Shown one piece after another: positions 49,454-57,656 of a stretch of DNA of 59,372 bases. Position numbers and translations under genes: made by a program. The notes under the pieces are model-generated. The model had not been told where the DNA came from, searched no databases, and saw only the letters and a program-made list of their open reading frames with translations. The stretch spans positions 1 through 59,372 of the forward strand of contig CAYLNM010000007.1 of NCBI GenBank assembly GCA_964385045.1, given 5' to 3'. How positions within the stretch are numbered: the first letter of the stretch is position 1; each line of letters starts with the position of its first letter. The stretch comes from CAYLNM01 sp964385045 (GTDB taxonomy: Bacteria; Planctomycetota; Phycisphaerae; Phycisphaerales; SM1A02).

Positions 49454-49557
49454 GCGGGGCGGGATCGCGCGGGTCGTCCTGCATGTCGACGGCGGGGTGC
49501 AGGGTGCGGACCCCGGCGGCGAGTCCGGCGACACCCGACCAATCGCGGGTCCGGGGC

Positions 49558-49586
49558 TTGGATTGGCCGGGGACCTCCGGTAGGGT
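49558..49586 (+). promoter_or_regulatory. Promoter of the heptamer-leader gene
   Basis: TTGGAT at 49558-49563, 17-base spacer, TAGGGT at 49581-49586. Transcription would start near 49593, where the conserved leader begins. The copy at the end of the window has TTGAAC-16-TAGCGT in the same place. Confidence 0.55.
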
Positions 49587-49591
49587 GTGGG

Positions 49592-49709
49592 GGTCCGAGG
49601 GCTTTCGGGGCCCGGGGAGTGCTTCATGCGAGTCATTCGATCGCACGCTGCTTCGGACCGACGGCGCGCCCTCGGGCGTGGAGGCAGTGTCATGCTCGAT
49701 AGGATTCTG
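49592..49709 (+). repeat. Conserved leader cassette, copy A
   Basis: 118 bases matching 59200-59318 with two substitutions and one inserted G that I can see. It contains two Shine-Dalgarno/ATG pairs in one frame: GGGGAG (49614-49619) before ATG 49626, and GGAGG (49680-49684) before ATG 49692, then the heptamer array. GGTCCGA (49592) can pair with TCGGACC (49653), which would enclose the first ATG. Confidence 0.9.
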
Positions 49710-51441
49710 TCCGGCGTCCGGCGTCCGGCGTCCGGCGTCCGGCGTCCGGCGTCCGGCGTCCGGCGTCCTCGCGGTCCTGGTGACGGCGGGACCCGTGGCG
49801 GCTGAGCGGCCGCCGATCTACGAGGTCGTGGATCTCGGCCGCACCGGCTTCGTCCACGATCCCGACGGCCGCCTCTGGGCGAGCGGTCCGAGCGTCGCGG
49901 GGACGTTCGACGTCAATGCCTCGGGCCAGGTCGCGTACGCCCGGGTCGTGCCCGATGGTGTTGGCGGCGAAGTCGTGCAGCCATGGTTCTTCACCCTGCG
50001 GGCGGACCACGGCGTCTCCGCCGGCGCCCACCCGATCCTGGCGACGTTCGGGCCGGCCGGCGAGACGACCGGTGCCGCCCTGGACATCAATGACGACGGG
50101 GTGATCGTCGGTCAGATCCAGGGCTCGACGCTCTTCGAGGGCGTCGCCCACGTCTGGATCCTGGACCCGAGTGACCCGATGCAGACGATCACGGTCACGC
50201 TGCCGCTGCCGGAGGGTTGCACCTGGTCGCGCGCCGTGTCCGTCTCGGAGTCGGCGCCATGGACGGTGGTGGTGCACACGGGCCGCGAGGAGCTCTGCCC
50301 GTTGGCGTGCGCGAACGGCACGACGGCGGCGTCGGAGCACGTGCGGTCGTACGCCGTGACCATCGACGGCACGGGCGCGGTGTCGGCCCCCATCTGGTTC
50401 TCCGACGATGCGGATTGTTTCCCGACGGTGACCGCCTGGGCCGCGGGTCCGCTGGGAGGTGGCTTCGTGGGTTCGGACCGGCAACTGTCCGAGACGATCT
50501 GCGGAGTCCCCGGGGGCAACGACTGTGGCCCGGATCAGAGCGGCCTGCACTGGACGGCGCCGGGATCGGTGCCGGGTTCGCTCGCCGACTTCGACGCGGG
50601 CGCCGGGGACGACAACCCGTCCGAGGGCCGGGACATTGCCGGCGACGGCGTGTCGGTGGGATTCGGCGTCCAGAGTTCAGACGTCTGTTTCGATCGAGCG
50701 CTTCTCTGGGACGCGACCGGCTCCATCGACTTCGAGCTGTGGAATGCGCCGCTGGATGACGCGGACGTCGACGATGGGGTCGACCCGCTCGACTCGCGTC
50801 GAGACACGGTCGCCGAAGGCGTCAACGACGCCGCCGCACGATTGATCGTCGGCTGGGATGAGTTCTCGAGTCGTGGCGTGGTGTGGTATCCGGACGTCGA
50901 CGACGCGGGGGCGCCGATCTGGGAGGCGATGTTCCCCGGCGTGAACGCACCCGAGCGGTCGCCCGGCACGATCGTGGCCGACGTCTGCACCACCGAGTTC
51001 GGGAATGCCGACGTGGAGCCGACCTTCCTCTACGACGTCAATGACGACGGGGTGATCGTCGGTCGGGCCGATGTCTCGGGGCTCGCGGGCGGGTTCTTGA
51101 CCGAGGAGATGCACCTCGTCCTGCTCGTACCGCGCGGAGGGTGCTTCCAGGACGGCTGGTCGGCCTACCCGGATGTGGATCGGGACGGGGACGTCGATCT
51201 GCAGGACCTGCTCGCGGTCCTCAATGCGTACGGCGACACATGCGTCCCGTGCCAGTGGTGTCCCGCCGACGTCGACGATAACGACGTCGTCGACTTCCAC
51301 GACGTGCTCACCGTCCTGAACCAATGGACCGAGGACTGCGAGACGTTCCCCGGGCCTCCTGGCTCCGTCCAGGAGTGCTGGCAGCGTTCCGGCGGAAACG
51401 TGTCCGCCTTCGCGGCGTGTCTCGGCGCCCTCGAACAGTGA
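49687..51441 (+). CDS. Secreted HAF-repeat/dockerin-like protein, putatively phase-variable
   Basis: Continuous frame of ~584 codons from GTG 49687. After the heptamer-encoded SGVRRPA repeats comes a signal peptide core (GVLAVLVTAGPVAA) and mature start ERPPIYEVVDLGRTG. HAF-type repeats (INDDGVIVGQ, VNDDGVIVGR, GRDIAGDGVSVGFG) and C-terminal dockerin-like loops (DVDRDGDVDLQDLLAVLNAYG and DVDDNDVVDFHDVLTVLNQW) follow. The two starts with good Shine-Dalgarno sequences (ATG 49626 and 49692) share a frame that, with 8 heptamers, ends at a TGA (49803-49805); with 7 or 10 units it would join this frame. GTG 49687 is in frame but only two bases after GGAGG, so expression is probably off or weak as sequenced. 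Followed by two PEP-CTERM-like genes. Confidence 0.75.
   Translation: MSCSIGFCPASGVRRPASGVRRPASGVLAVLVTAGPVAAERPPIYEVVDLGRTGFVHDPDGRLWASGPSVAGTFDVNASGQVAYARVVPDGVGGEVVQPWFFTLRADHGVSAGAHPILATFGPAGETTGAALDINDDGVIVGQIQGSTLFEGVAHVWILDPSDPMQTITVTLPLPEGCTWSRAVSVSESAPWTVVVHTGREELCPLACANGTTAASEHVRSYAVTIDGTGAVSAPIWFSDDADCFPTVTAWAAGPLGGGFVGSDRQLSETICGVPGGNDCGPDQSGLHWTAPGSVPGSLADFDAGAGDDNPSEGRDIAGDGVSVGFGVQSSDVCFDRALLWDATGSIDFELWNAPLDDADVDDGVDPLDSRRDTVAEGVNDAAARLIVGWDEFSSRGVVWYPDVDDAGAPIWEAMFPGVNAPERSPGTIVADVCTTEFGNADVEPTFLYDVNDDGVIVGRADVSGLAGGFLTEEMHLVLLVPRGGCFQDGWSAYPDVDRDGDVDLQDLLAVLNAYGDTCVPCQWCPADVDDNDVVDFHDVLTVLNQWTEDCETFPGPPGSVQECWQRSGGNVSAFAACLGALEQ
49710..49765 (+). repeat. Perfect heptamer array TCCGGCG x8
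   Basis: Exactly eight head-to-tail copies (56 bases) within the region coding for the signal peptide n-region. Three units encode SGVRRPA; each gain or loss of one unit shifts the frame. Confidence 0.97.
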
Positions 51442-51519
51442 GTCACCGTCGCCGCCGCGGGAGACCGCGCCGGCGACCTTTCGCGTCCACGACGACGCTG
51501 CGACCCGAAGGAGCCAGCA

Positions 51520-52110
51520 ATGACCTTGAAGATCATCATGCCCACCGTCGTCCTCGCGGCGAGTGCGTTCGTGAATGGGGCATCAGCCGCCATCACGGCG
51601 TACCGGGGCTTCGACGAGCAGGCCGACTGGGAGGCCGTCACGCAGGAATGGAACACGATCGACTTCACTGGCTTCGAGCCGTGGCACCACTTGTCTGACG
51701 AGTATGAGGAGGCGTTCGGTGTCGTGTTCACGGACGACACGAATGCCGTCGTTCCCGGCGCCTATCCGAACGACGGATGGGGACTGAGGACCGGCAGCTT
51801 CGCCGACTATGCGATGTTCGAGCTGGCGGAGCCGGTCGAGTCGATGGCGTTCTTCCACCCGGGTGGACTGATCGTGACGCTCTGGCTCGGCGAGGAGCTG
51901 GTGGGCTGGACGGGCAATAATGGAGGGTCGGCTGGATTCCTGGGTTTGACAAGCGATGTCCCGTTCGATCGCGTGCGAATCGATGATCAAGCCGGGATTG
52001 CGTACGTCGACGATATCCGGATCGGCATGGCGATTCCCGGGCCGGGGGCGGCCGCGTTGGTGGCGGTGGCGTCGGCTTTCGTGGGCGGTCGGCGTCGGAC
52101 GCGCGTCTGA
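51520..52110 (+). CDS. PEP-CTERM-like secreted protein (duplicate A)
   Basis: 196 residues; AAGGAG before the ATG. Signal peptide MTLKIIMPTVVLAASAFVNGASA, mature domain ITAYRGFDEQADWEAVTQEWNT... with FTGFEPWHHLSDEYEEAFG, and a sorting tail IPGPGAAALVAVASAFVGGRRRTRV. It is of the same general type as the proteins at 14.8-16.2 kb (a DWEA segment near the start and an IPGP anchor), but the domains are only distantly alike. The central 478 bases are repeated in the next gene with a single base change. Function unknown; probably exposed at the cell surface. Confidence 0.85.
   Translation: MTLKIIMPTVVLAASAFVNGASAAITAYRGFDEQADWEAVTQEWNTIDFTGFEPWHHLSDEYEEAFGVVFTDDTNAVVPGAYPNDGWGLRTGSFADYAMFELAEPVESMAFFHPGGLIVTLWLGEELVGWTGNNGGSAGFLGLTSDVPFDRVRIDDQAGIAYVDDIRIGMAIPGPGAAALVAVASAFVGGRRRTRV
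51577..52054 (+). repeat. Direct repeat, unit 1 (PEP-CTERM-like gene core)
   Basis: 478 bases identical to 52238-52715 except T at 52014 versus C at 52675. The repeat covers only the end of the signal peptide, the mature domain and the IPGP motif. Confidence 0.95.
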
Positions 52111-52183
52111 GTCGTTCGGCGCTCTGTCGAGGCGCGCTGCGAGGGCCATTCGAGCCGTCTGAATCGAGGAGAGGACAGCAGTC

Positions 52184-52771
52184 ATGATCAGGGCACGCGC
52201 AACGCTCGCCGGTGTCGCCGCGGCCGCGGTGTCCGTCGGGGCATCAGCCGCCATCACGGCGTACCGGGGCTTCGACGAGCAGGCCGACTGGGAGGCCGTC
52301 ACGCAGGAATGGAACACGATCGACTTCACTGGCTTCGAGCCGTGGCACCACTTGTCTGACGAGTATGAGGAGGCGTTCGGTGTCGTGTTCACGGACGACA
52401 CGAATGCCGTCGTTCCCGGCGCCTATCCGAACGACGGATGGGGACTGAGGACCGGCAGCTTCGCCGACTATGCGATGTTCGAGCTGGCGGAGCCGGTCGA
52501 GTCGATGGCGTTCTTCCACCCGGGTGGACTGATCGTGACGCTCTGGCTCGGCGAGGAGCTGGTGGGCTGGACGGGCAATAATGGAGGGTCGGCTGGATTC
52601 CTGGGTTTGACAAGCGATGTCCCGTTCGATCGCGTGCGAATCGATGATCAAGCCGGGATTGCGTACGTCGACGACATCCGGATCGGCATGGCGATTCCCG
52701 GGCCGGGGGCGGCCGGGTTGATGGCGGTGGCGTCGGCCTTCGGGGTCGTCCGGCGCCGGAGAAGTATCTGA
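52184..52771 (+). CDS. PEP-CTERM-like secreted protein (duplicate B)
   Basis: 195 residues; GAGGAGAGG before the ATG. Its mature domain is identical in protein sequence to duplicate A, but the signal peptide (MIRARATLAGVAAAAVSVGASA) and the anchor after IPGPGAA (GLMAVASAFGVVRRRRSI) differ clearly at the DNA level. The pattern suggests gene conversion or recombination that homogenised the core while leaving distinct ends, rather than simple duplication. Likely co-transcribed with the gene before it. Followed by a gap without genes. Confidence 0.85.
   Translation: MIRARATLAGVAAAAVSVGASAAITAYRGFDEQADWEAVTQEWNTIDFTGFEPWHHLSDEYEEAFGVVFTDDTNAVVPGAYPNDGWGLRTGSFADYAMFELAEPVESMAFFHPGGLIVTLWLGEELVGWTGNNGGSAGFLGLTSDVPFDRVRIDDQAGIAYVDDIRIGMAIPGPGAAGLMAVASAFGVVRRRRSI
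52238..52715 (+). repeat. Direct repeat, unit 2 (PEP-CTERM-like gene core)
   Basis: Second copy of 51577-52054, displaced by 661 bases. Confidence 0.95.
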
Positions 52772-53172
52772 AGGAACGGAGAGACGACGTCTTCGCGGAA
52801 GGCCGCTTCGGCACGGCACGCTCGGATGCTGGCCATCGGAACGGGACGAGGGTGCGGGGACGAATCGTCCGATCCGGCGAGCGAGGGTGGATGGAATCCC
52901 GGCGCCCGTTTCGAACACGCTCGATGCCGACCTTCGCTCCCGGAGCCTCAGTGTCCGCATCGCCCGAGCACGCTCGCACTGGATCACGGTCAGGCACCCG
53001 TCTCGATCCCGGGTGGATCCGGATGCGCCGGGACGAGAGCCTGTCCGGGATGCGGGGAACGACGGACACGGTCGCGCCCGTGAAGGCCGGACGCGTGATC
53101 TCACCGATCCGCGGCCACGCGACGACGACGGGCGGACGTCCGGATCATGACTGCCTCGTTTCCCGTTCCCGC
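52772..53172. other. Intergenic region between PEP-CTERM-like gene and metK
   Basis: About 400 bases with no convincing gene on either strand; short open frames are Arg/Pro/Ser-rich. No strong hairpin was identified. The two flanking genes converge here. Confidence 0.6.
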
Positions 53173-54405
53173 TCACTCCAGCCCATCCACCGCGTCCGCC
53201 CGGTCCCACGGCAGGTCGAGGTCGGCGCGCCCCACGTGCCCGTACGCCGCGAGCCGGGCGTAGAAGCCGTGGTCGTCGCGGGCGGGCAGGCCGCGGAGGT
53301 CGAATCGCTCCACGATCGCCGCGTGGCGGAAGTCGAGGACGCCGGCGAGCCGCTCGGCGAGGTCCTCGTCGGACAGGCGGCCGGAGCCGAAGGTGTCGAC
53401 CTCGATGCTCGCGGGGGCCGCCTCGCCGGGCATCCACGTGAGCTGCACCGCGCACTCGCGGGCGAGGCCGGCCGCCACCGCGTTGACCGCCGCGTGCCGG
53501 GCCGCGTACGCCCCGACCCGCTCGACCCGCGAGGGGTCCTTGCCGCTGAGGGCCGAGGCCCCGCCGCGGGCGTACTCGCCGTACGTGTCGATCGCGGTCT
53601 TGCGGCCGGTCATCCCCGCGTGCATGCCGGGGCCGCCGGGGACCTGCGGCCCGCCGGGATTGAGCAGCACGCGGGTGCGGTCGTCGGCCGGCACCGGGGC
53701 CTCGGCGAGCACGGGGTCGACGACCTCCCGCCGCACCGCCTGCCGCAGCTCCTCGAGGTTCGGGCGGTCCGCCCGCCGCTGGCTCGCGGTGACCGAGACC
53801 GCCTCGATCCGAACCGGCCGCCGGTGCTCGAAGGCGATCGCCACCTGCGTCTTGCCGTCGGCCCCGAGCCACGGCAGCGTCCCGTCGCGGTGCACCCGCT
53901 CCAGTCGCCGGGCGGCGTCGTGGGCGAGCGCGATCGGCAGCGGCATCCGCTGCGGCGTGTGGTCGCACGCGTAGCCGAACGCCACCGCCTGGTCGACGGA
54001 GCCGGGGTCGACGCGGACGCCGCGGACCCCGCGGGCGCCGCCGGCCCGGCCGGTCGGCGCCGACACCCCGGCCGCGGCCGGGTCGGGCCCCGCGCCGTCG
54101 CCCTCGCCGTCCATCCGCGACACGCTGCTCATCACCGTGCACGCGTCCACGTCGAACGCCTCAGGGTGGTAGCCCGCCTCGCGGATCACGTCGCGGGCCA
54201 CGCCCGAGACGTCGATCGAGGCGTCGGCGTCGTGCCGCAGGGCGACGAAGACGATGCCGGTGGCGACCGCCGTCTCCGCGATCGCGATCGCGCCGGCGTC
54301 CTGCCGCAGCAGGCGGCCGACCAGCGCGTCGCTGATGCGGTCGCACAGCTTGTCGGGGTGGGCGGCGGTGACGGACTCGGAGGCGAAGACGACGGGACGG
54401 CTCAT
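53173..54405 (-). CDS. metK: Divergent S-adenosylmethionine synthetase
   Basis: 410 residues. Recognisable MetK: ESVTAAHPDKLCDRISDAL (canonical SEGHPDK core kept as HPDK), DGTLPWLGADGKTQVAI, TGRKTAIDTYGEYARGG, SGKDPSRVERVGAYAARHAA, AYGHVGRADLDLPW. It would make AdoMet from Met and ATP. Several normally fixed positions differ: the GAGDQG loop reads GSVDQA, and GGPMGD-G, whose Asp binds metal in E. coli MetK, reads GGPGMHAG. There is also a Gly/Ala/Asp-rich insertion before the loop. Start overlaps the stop of the P-type ATPase (ATGA). It may be a specialised paralogue; whether another metK exists cannot be seen here. Confidence 0.88.
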   Translation of the reverse strand: MSRPVVFASESVTAAHPDKLCDRISDALVGRLLRQDAGAIAIAETAVATGIVFVALRHDADASIDVSGVARDVIREAGYHPEAFDVDACTVMSSVSRMDGEGDGAGPDPAAAGVSAPTGRAGGARGVRGVRVDPGSVDQAVAFGYACDHTPQRMPLPIALAHDAARRLERVHRDGTLPWLGADGKTQVAIAFEHRRPVRIEAVSVTASQRRADRPNLEELRQAVRREVVDPVLAEAPVPADDRTRVLLNPGGPQVPGGPGMHAGMTGRKTAIDTYGEYARGGASALSGKDPSRVERVGAYAARHAAVNAVAAGLARECAVQLTWMPGEAAPASIEVDTFGSGRLSDEDLAERLAGVLDFRHAAIVERFDLRGLPARDDHGFYARLAAYGHVGRADLDLPWDRADAVDGLE

Positions 54406-57400
54406 GCAGCGGGCTCCGGATCGGGCGTGCCGAGCAGGGCGTCCGCGTCGCCGCGGCGGGCCTGCTCCACCTCGTGGATCGCCTCGTTGATCAGCAGCGG
54501 GGCCCCGGCGCAGCCCATCGCGAACAGCAGGTCCAGCGGTCCCACCGGCCCGCCGCCCAGCAGCCGCCGCAGCGGCGGCAGCAGCGTGAGGGCCTGCAGG
54601 CCGAGACCGCCCACGAACGCCGCCCCGAGCGCCCCGTTGCGCACCCGCCCCGGCTCCCGCAGCAGGGACGGACCGTCGCTGTGGCTCGCCAGCATGTGGA
54701 AGAGCTGCGAGGTCGTCACGGTGGTGAACGCCATCGTGCTCGCGCTCGGGCCGCGGCCATGCCGCATCAGGCCCCAGACGAAGCTCGTCAGGCTGCCGAG
54801 GGTGATGATCACCGACTCGCGGCCCACGCGGCGCAGGTCCTTCGGCCGCAGCAGCGGCTCGTCCGACGGCCGCGGCGGGTGGTCGAGGACGTCGGAGTCC
54901 GGCGGCTGCACCGCGAGGGCGAGCACCGGGAAGACGTCGCTGACGAGGTTGATCCACAGCAGCTGCAGCGAGGACAGCGGCTGGCCGGCCCCGGCCGCCA
55001 CCGCCGCCGTCGTCACCAGGATCTCGCTGCCGTTGGTGGCGAGCAGGTAGCTGATCGCCTGCCGGGTGTTGGCGTGGATCGCCCGCCCGCGGCGGATCGC
55101 CTCGATCATGGTCGCGAGCTCGTCGTCCTCGAGGACGACGTCGGCCACGGTGCGGGCGACCTCGCTGCCGCGCTCGCCGCCCATCGCCACCCCGATGTCG
55201 GCGGCCTTGAGGGCGGGGCCGTCGTTGACGCCGTCGCCGGTCATCGCCACGACGTGACCCGCGTCCTGCAGCGCCTTGACGATCTGCAGCTTGTGCGACG
55301 GGCTGATCGCGCTGAAGACGTCCGTCCGGGCGGCAAGGCCGCGGAGGACCTCGGGGTCGAGCCGCTCGAGATCGCTCGAGTCGAGGACGTCGAGCCGCCG
55401 GTCGCCCGCGATGCCCACCTCCTCGGCCACCGCCGCCGCGGTGCCGGCCTGGTCTCCGGTGAGCATCACCGGGTCGATGCCGGCGCGGTGGAAGGACTCG
55501 ATCACCTCCGCGATGCCGGGCCGCACCGGGTCGGCGATGCCGGCGAGGCCGAGCCAGATCAGCCCGTGGGCGTGGTCGCTCGCCGCGGTCACGTCGCCCG
55601 ACTCGCGGTACGCGAAGCCGAGGACGCGGAGGGCCCGGCCGGTCATGCGGTCGTTGGCGGCGATGATCGCCTCGCGGTCGGACTCGGTCAGGTCGCGCAC
55701 GCCGTCCCCGTCGAGCACGCGTCCGCACATGTCGAGCAGCGTGCGGGGCCGGCCCTTCACCGCGAGCAGCGGATGGGCCTCGCCGTCGCCGTCGGGGGCC
55801 GCGTGCAGCGTGGCCATGTACGGCCGGGCCTCGCTGCGGGCCTGCGTCTCGCGCCGCGGGCGGCGGTCGCGGCGGGCGGCGGGATCGACGCCGCGGGCGC
55901 GGGCGAGGCGGACGAGGGCGGTCTCGGTGGGGGAGCCGAGGAGGGCGCCGTCCTCGCCGAGCTCGACCTCGGAGTTGAGGACCGCGACCTCGAGCAGCCG
56001 CTCCAGCGCCGCCTCGGCCTGCTCCGGCACGTCCGCGATCGCGTCGTCGGCGACCTCGAGGGCGTGGCCCGCGACCGCGATCGCCCGCACCGCCATGCGG
56101 TTCCGGGTGATGGTCCCGGTCTTGTCGAGGCAGAAGTAGCGCACCGCCCCGAGCGTCTCGACCGCGTCGAGGTGACGGACGACGACGTTGTGCCGCCGCA
56201 TCGAGCGCACGCCGAGGGCGAGCGTCGTCGTCGCGACCATCGGCAGCCCCTCGGGAACCGCCGCCACCGCGAGCGACGAGGCGATCTTGAGCATCTCCAG
56301 CACCGGCGTGCCGCGCACGAGGCCGAGGACGAAGACGCCGCCGCAGATCGCGAGCGAGCCGATGCCGAGCTGGGTGCCGAGGTGGCCGAGCTGGCGCTGC
56401 ATCGGCGTCTCGGGCGGCCGGGCCTCGCCCACCATGACCTGGATGCGGCCGACCTCGGTCTCGCCGCCGGTGGCGACCACGACGGCCCGGCCGCTGCCGC
56501 CGGTGACGACGGTGCCGCGGTGGACCACGCACCGCCGCTCGCCGATGGGGACGTCGGCCCGCTCCACGGCGTCGACCCGCTTCTCGACGGGCAGGCTCTC
56601 GCCGGTGAGCGTGGACTCGTCCACCGTGAGGTCCGCGCACTCCACGATGCGGGCGTCGGCGGCGATCCACGTGCCGGGACCGAGCACGAGCACGTCGCCC
56701 GGCACGACCTCGGCGGGGTCGACCACCACCCGCTCGCCGTCCCGCAGCACCGTGGGATGGGGCGGGTCGATGGTGAACATCGCCGAGAGCGTGCGCTCGG
56801 CCTGGGCCTCGGTGGCGTAGCCGACCGCGGCGTTGATGCCGACGACGGCGAGGATCGCGACGGCGTCGACCACGCCGCCGGTGGCGATCGACAGCACCGC
56901 GGAGCCCGCGAGCATCGCGACCGGCAGGCTCGCGAACTGCTCGATCAGGATGTCGATCGCGGGGCGCGAGCCGCCGAGCTCCACGTCGTTGCGGCCGTGG
57001 CGGGCGAGGCGGTCGGACGCCTCCCCGGCGGCGAGGCCGGCGCGGGCATCGGTCTCGACCAGCTCGACGATCGACGCGACGGACCGCGCGTGCCAGTCGG
57101 GGGCGTCGGGACGCCGCGACGGGTCGAACGCCGCGGCCCGGGGATCGTCGCCACGCGGGGCGTCCGCGGGACCGCGTGCCGTCTCGTCGCCGCCGCCTCC
57201 GAGTGCTCGGCCCGCGGTGCCGGCCGCGTGGTCCGCCGCGCTGCGCACGCGGCCGGCGACGCGGTGCAGCGTCTCGCCGAGACCGGCGGGCCCGGCGTGG
57301 ACGTGCGGGTCGTGCGGTGGCGCGGCGGCGCGGTCCGCGTCGTCGTCGGCGGCGGGAGCGGTGCTCGTCCGCCGCCGTCCGCGGGCCGCGAGACCGTCCA

Positions 57401-57656
57401 TCGTCAGGCGGGTGGCGTGGGGCGGATGGGCGACGTCGCCGCCGAGGGCGGCCCGCAGCTCGGCGAGCACGCCGTCCGTGTCGAGTCGCCGGACGTCGAA
57501 GCCGACGACGAGCGAGCGGGCGGCGCGGTTGAGCCGGACGCCGGTGATGCCGGGGGCCCGCTCGAGGCGGCGGACGGCGGCGGCGGCGGCGCCGACGTCG
57601 CGGGCGAGGCGGAGGCGGAGGCGGCCGGGGACGGCGTGGACGACGGCGGCGCTCAC
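54402..57656 (-). CDS. P-type cation-transporting ATPase with cysteine-free HMA-like N-domain
   Basis: 1084 residues from GTG 57656. N-terminal ferredoxin-like HMA-type fold (VVHAVPGRLRLRLARDVGAA...) lacks the CxxC metal site. An Ala/Asp-rich linker precedes the pump: actuator motif LTGESLPVEK, M4 AVAAVPEGLP, phosphorylation site DKTGT with Asp about 510, KGRPRTLLDMC, TGDGVNDGPALKAADIGVAMG hinge, M5-M6 QLLWINLVSDVFPVLALA. The PEGL in M4 and the QLLWINL motif point to a P2-type (Ca or related) pump rather than a P1B heavy-metal pump. Coupled to the gene before (GTGA) and to metK after (ATGA). Confidence 0.93.
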   Translation of the reverse strand: MSAAVVHAVPGRLRLRLARDVGAAAAAVRRLERAPGITGVRLNRAARSLVVGFDVRRLDTDGVLAELRAALGGDVAHPPHATRLTMDGLAARGRRRTSTAPAADDDADRAAAPPHDPHVHAGPAGLGETLHRVAGRVRSAADHAAGTAGRALGGGGDETARGPADAPRGDDPRAAAFDPSRRPDAPDWHARSVASIVELVETDARAGLAAGEASDRLARHGRNDVELGGSRPAIDILIEQFASLPVAMLAGSAVLSIATGGVVDAVAILAVVGINAAVGYATEAQAERTLSAMFTIDPPHPTVLRDGERVVVDPAEVVPGDVLVLGPGTWIAADARIVECADLTVDESTLTGESLPVEKRVDAVERADVPIGERRCVVHRGTVVTGGSGRAVVVATGGETEVGRIQVMVGEARPPETPMQRQLGHLGTQLGIGSLAICGGVFVLGLVRGTPVLEMLKIASSLAVAAVPEGLPMVATTTLALGVRSMRRHNVVVRHLDAVETLGAVRYFCLDKTGTITRNRMAVRAIAVAGHALEVADDAIADVPEQAEAALERLLEVAVLNSEVELGEDGALLGSPTETALVRLARARGVDPAARRDRRPRRETQARSEARPYMATLHAAPDGDGEAHPLLAVKGRPRTLLDMCGRVLDGDGVRDLTESDREAIIAANDRMTGRALRVLGFAYRESGDVTAASDHAHGLIWLGLAGIADPVRPGIAEVIESFHRAGIDPVMLTGDQAGTAAAVAEEVGIAGDRRLDVLDSSDLERLDPEVLRGLAARTDVFSAISPSHKLQIVKALQDAGHVVAMTGDGVNDGPALKAADIGVAMGGERGSEVARTVADVVLEDDELATMIEAIRRGRAIHANTRQAISYLLATNGSEILVTTAAVAAGAGQPLSSLQLLWINLVSDVFPVLALAVQPPDSDVLDHPPRPSDEPLLRPKDLRRVGRESVIITLGSLTSFVWGLMRHGRGPSASTMAFTTVTTSQLFHMLASHSDGPSLLREPGRVRNGALGAAFVGGLGLQALTLLPPLRRLLGGGPVGPLDLLFAMGCAGAPLLINEAIHEVEQARRGDADALLGTPDPEPAA

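Noticed and set aside
49592..49691. Riboswitch in the conserved leader
   Set aside because: A GGTCCGA/TCGGACC pairing is possible, but most of the leader is open reading frame after ATG 49626 and matches no riboswitch class I know.
49710..49765. CRISPR-like array
   Set aside because: Units are contiguous 7-mers with no spacers and there are no cas genes.
49626..49805. A separate 59-residue protein MRVIRSHAAS... ending in the array
   Set aside because: Kept as the OFF-frame start of the HAF gene rather than a gene of its own: the frame ends in the middle of the signal peptide region and its tail (RGPGDGGTRGG) has no character. A leader peptide role cannot be excluded.
52887..53150. 87-codon open frame in the gap before metK
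   Set aside because: Arg/Asp/Pro-rich composition, no Shine-Dalgarno and overlaps with other random frames.
54402..57656. Heavy-metal (P1B) ATPase
   Set aside because: The N-domain has no CxxC and the M4 motif is PEGLP, not CPC or similar; the M5-M6 sequence is of the P2 type.
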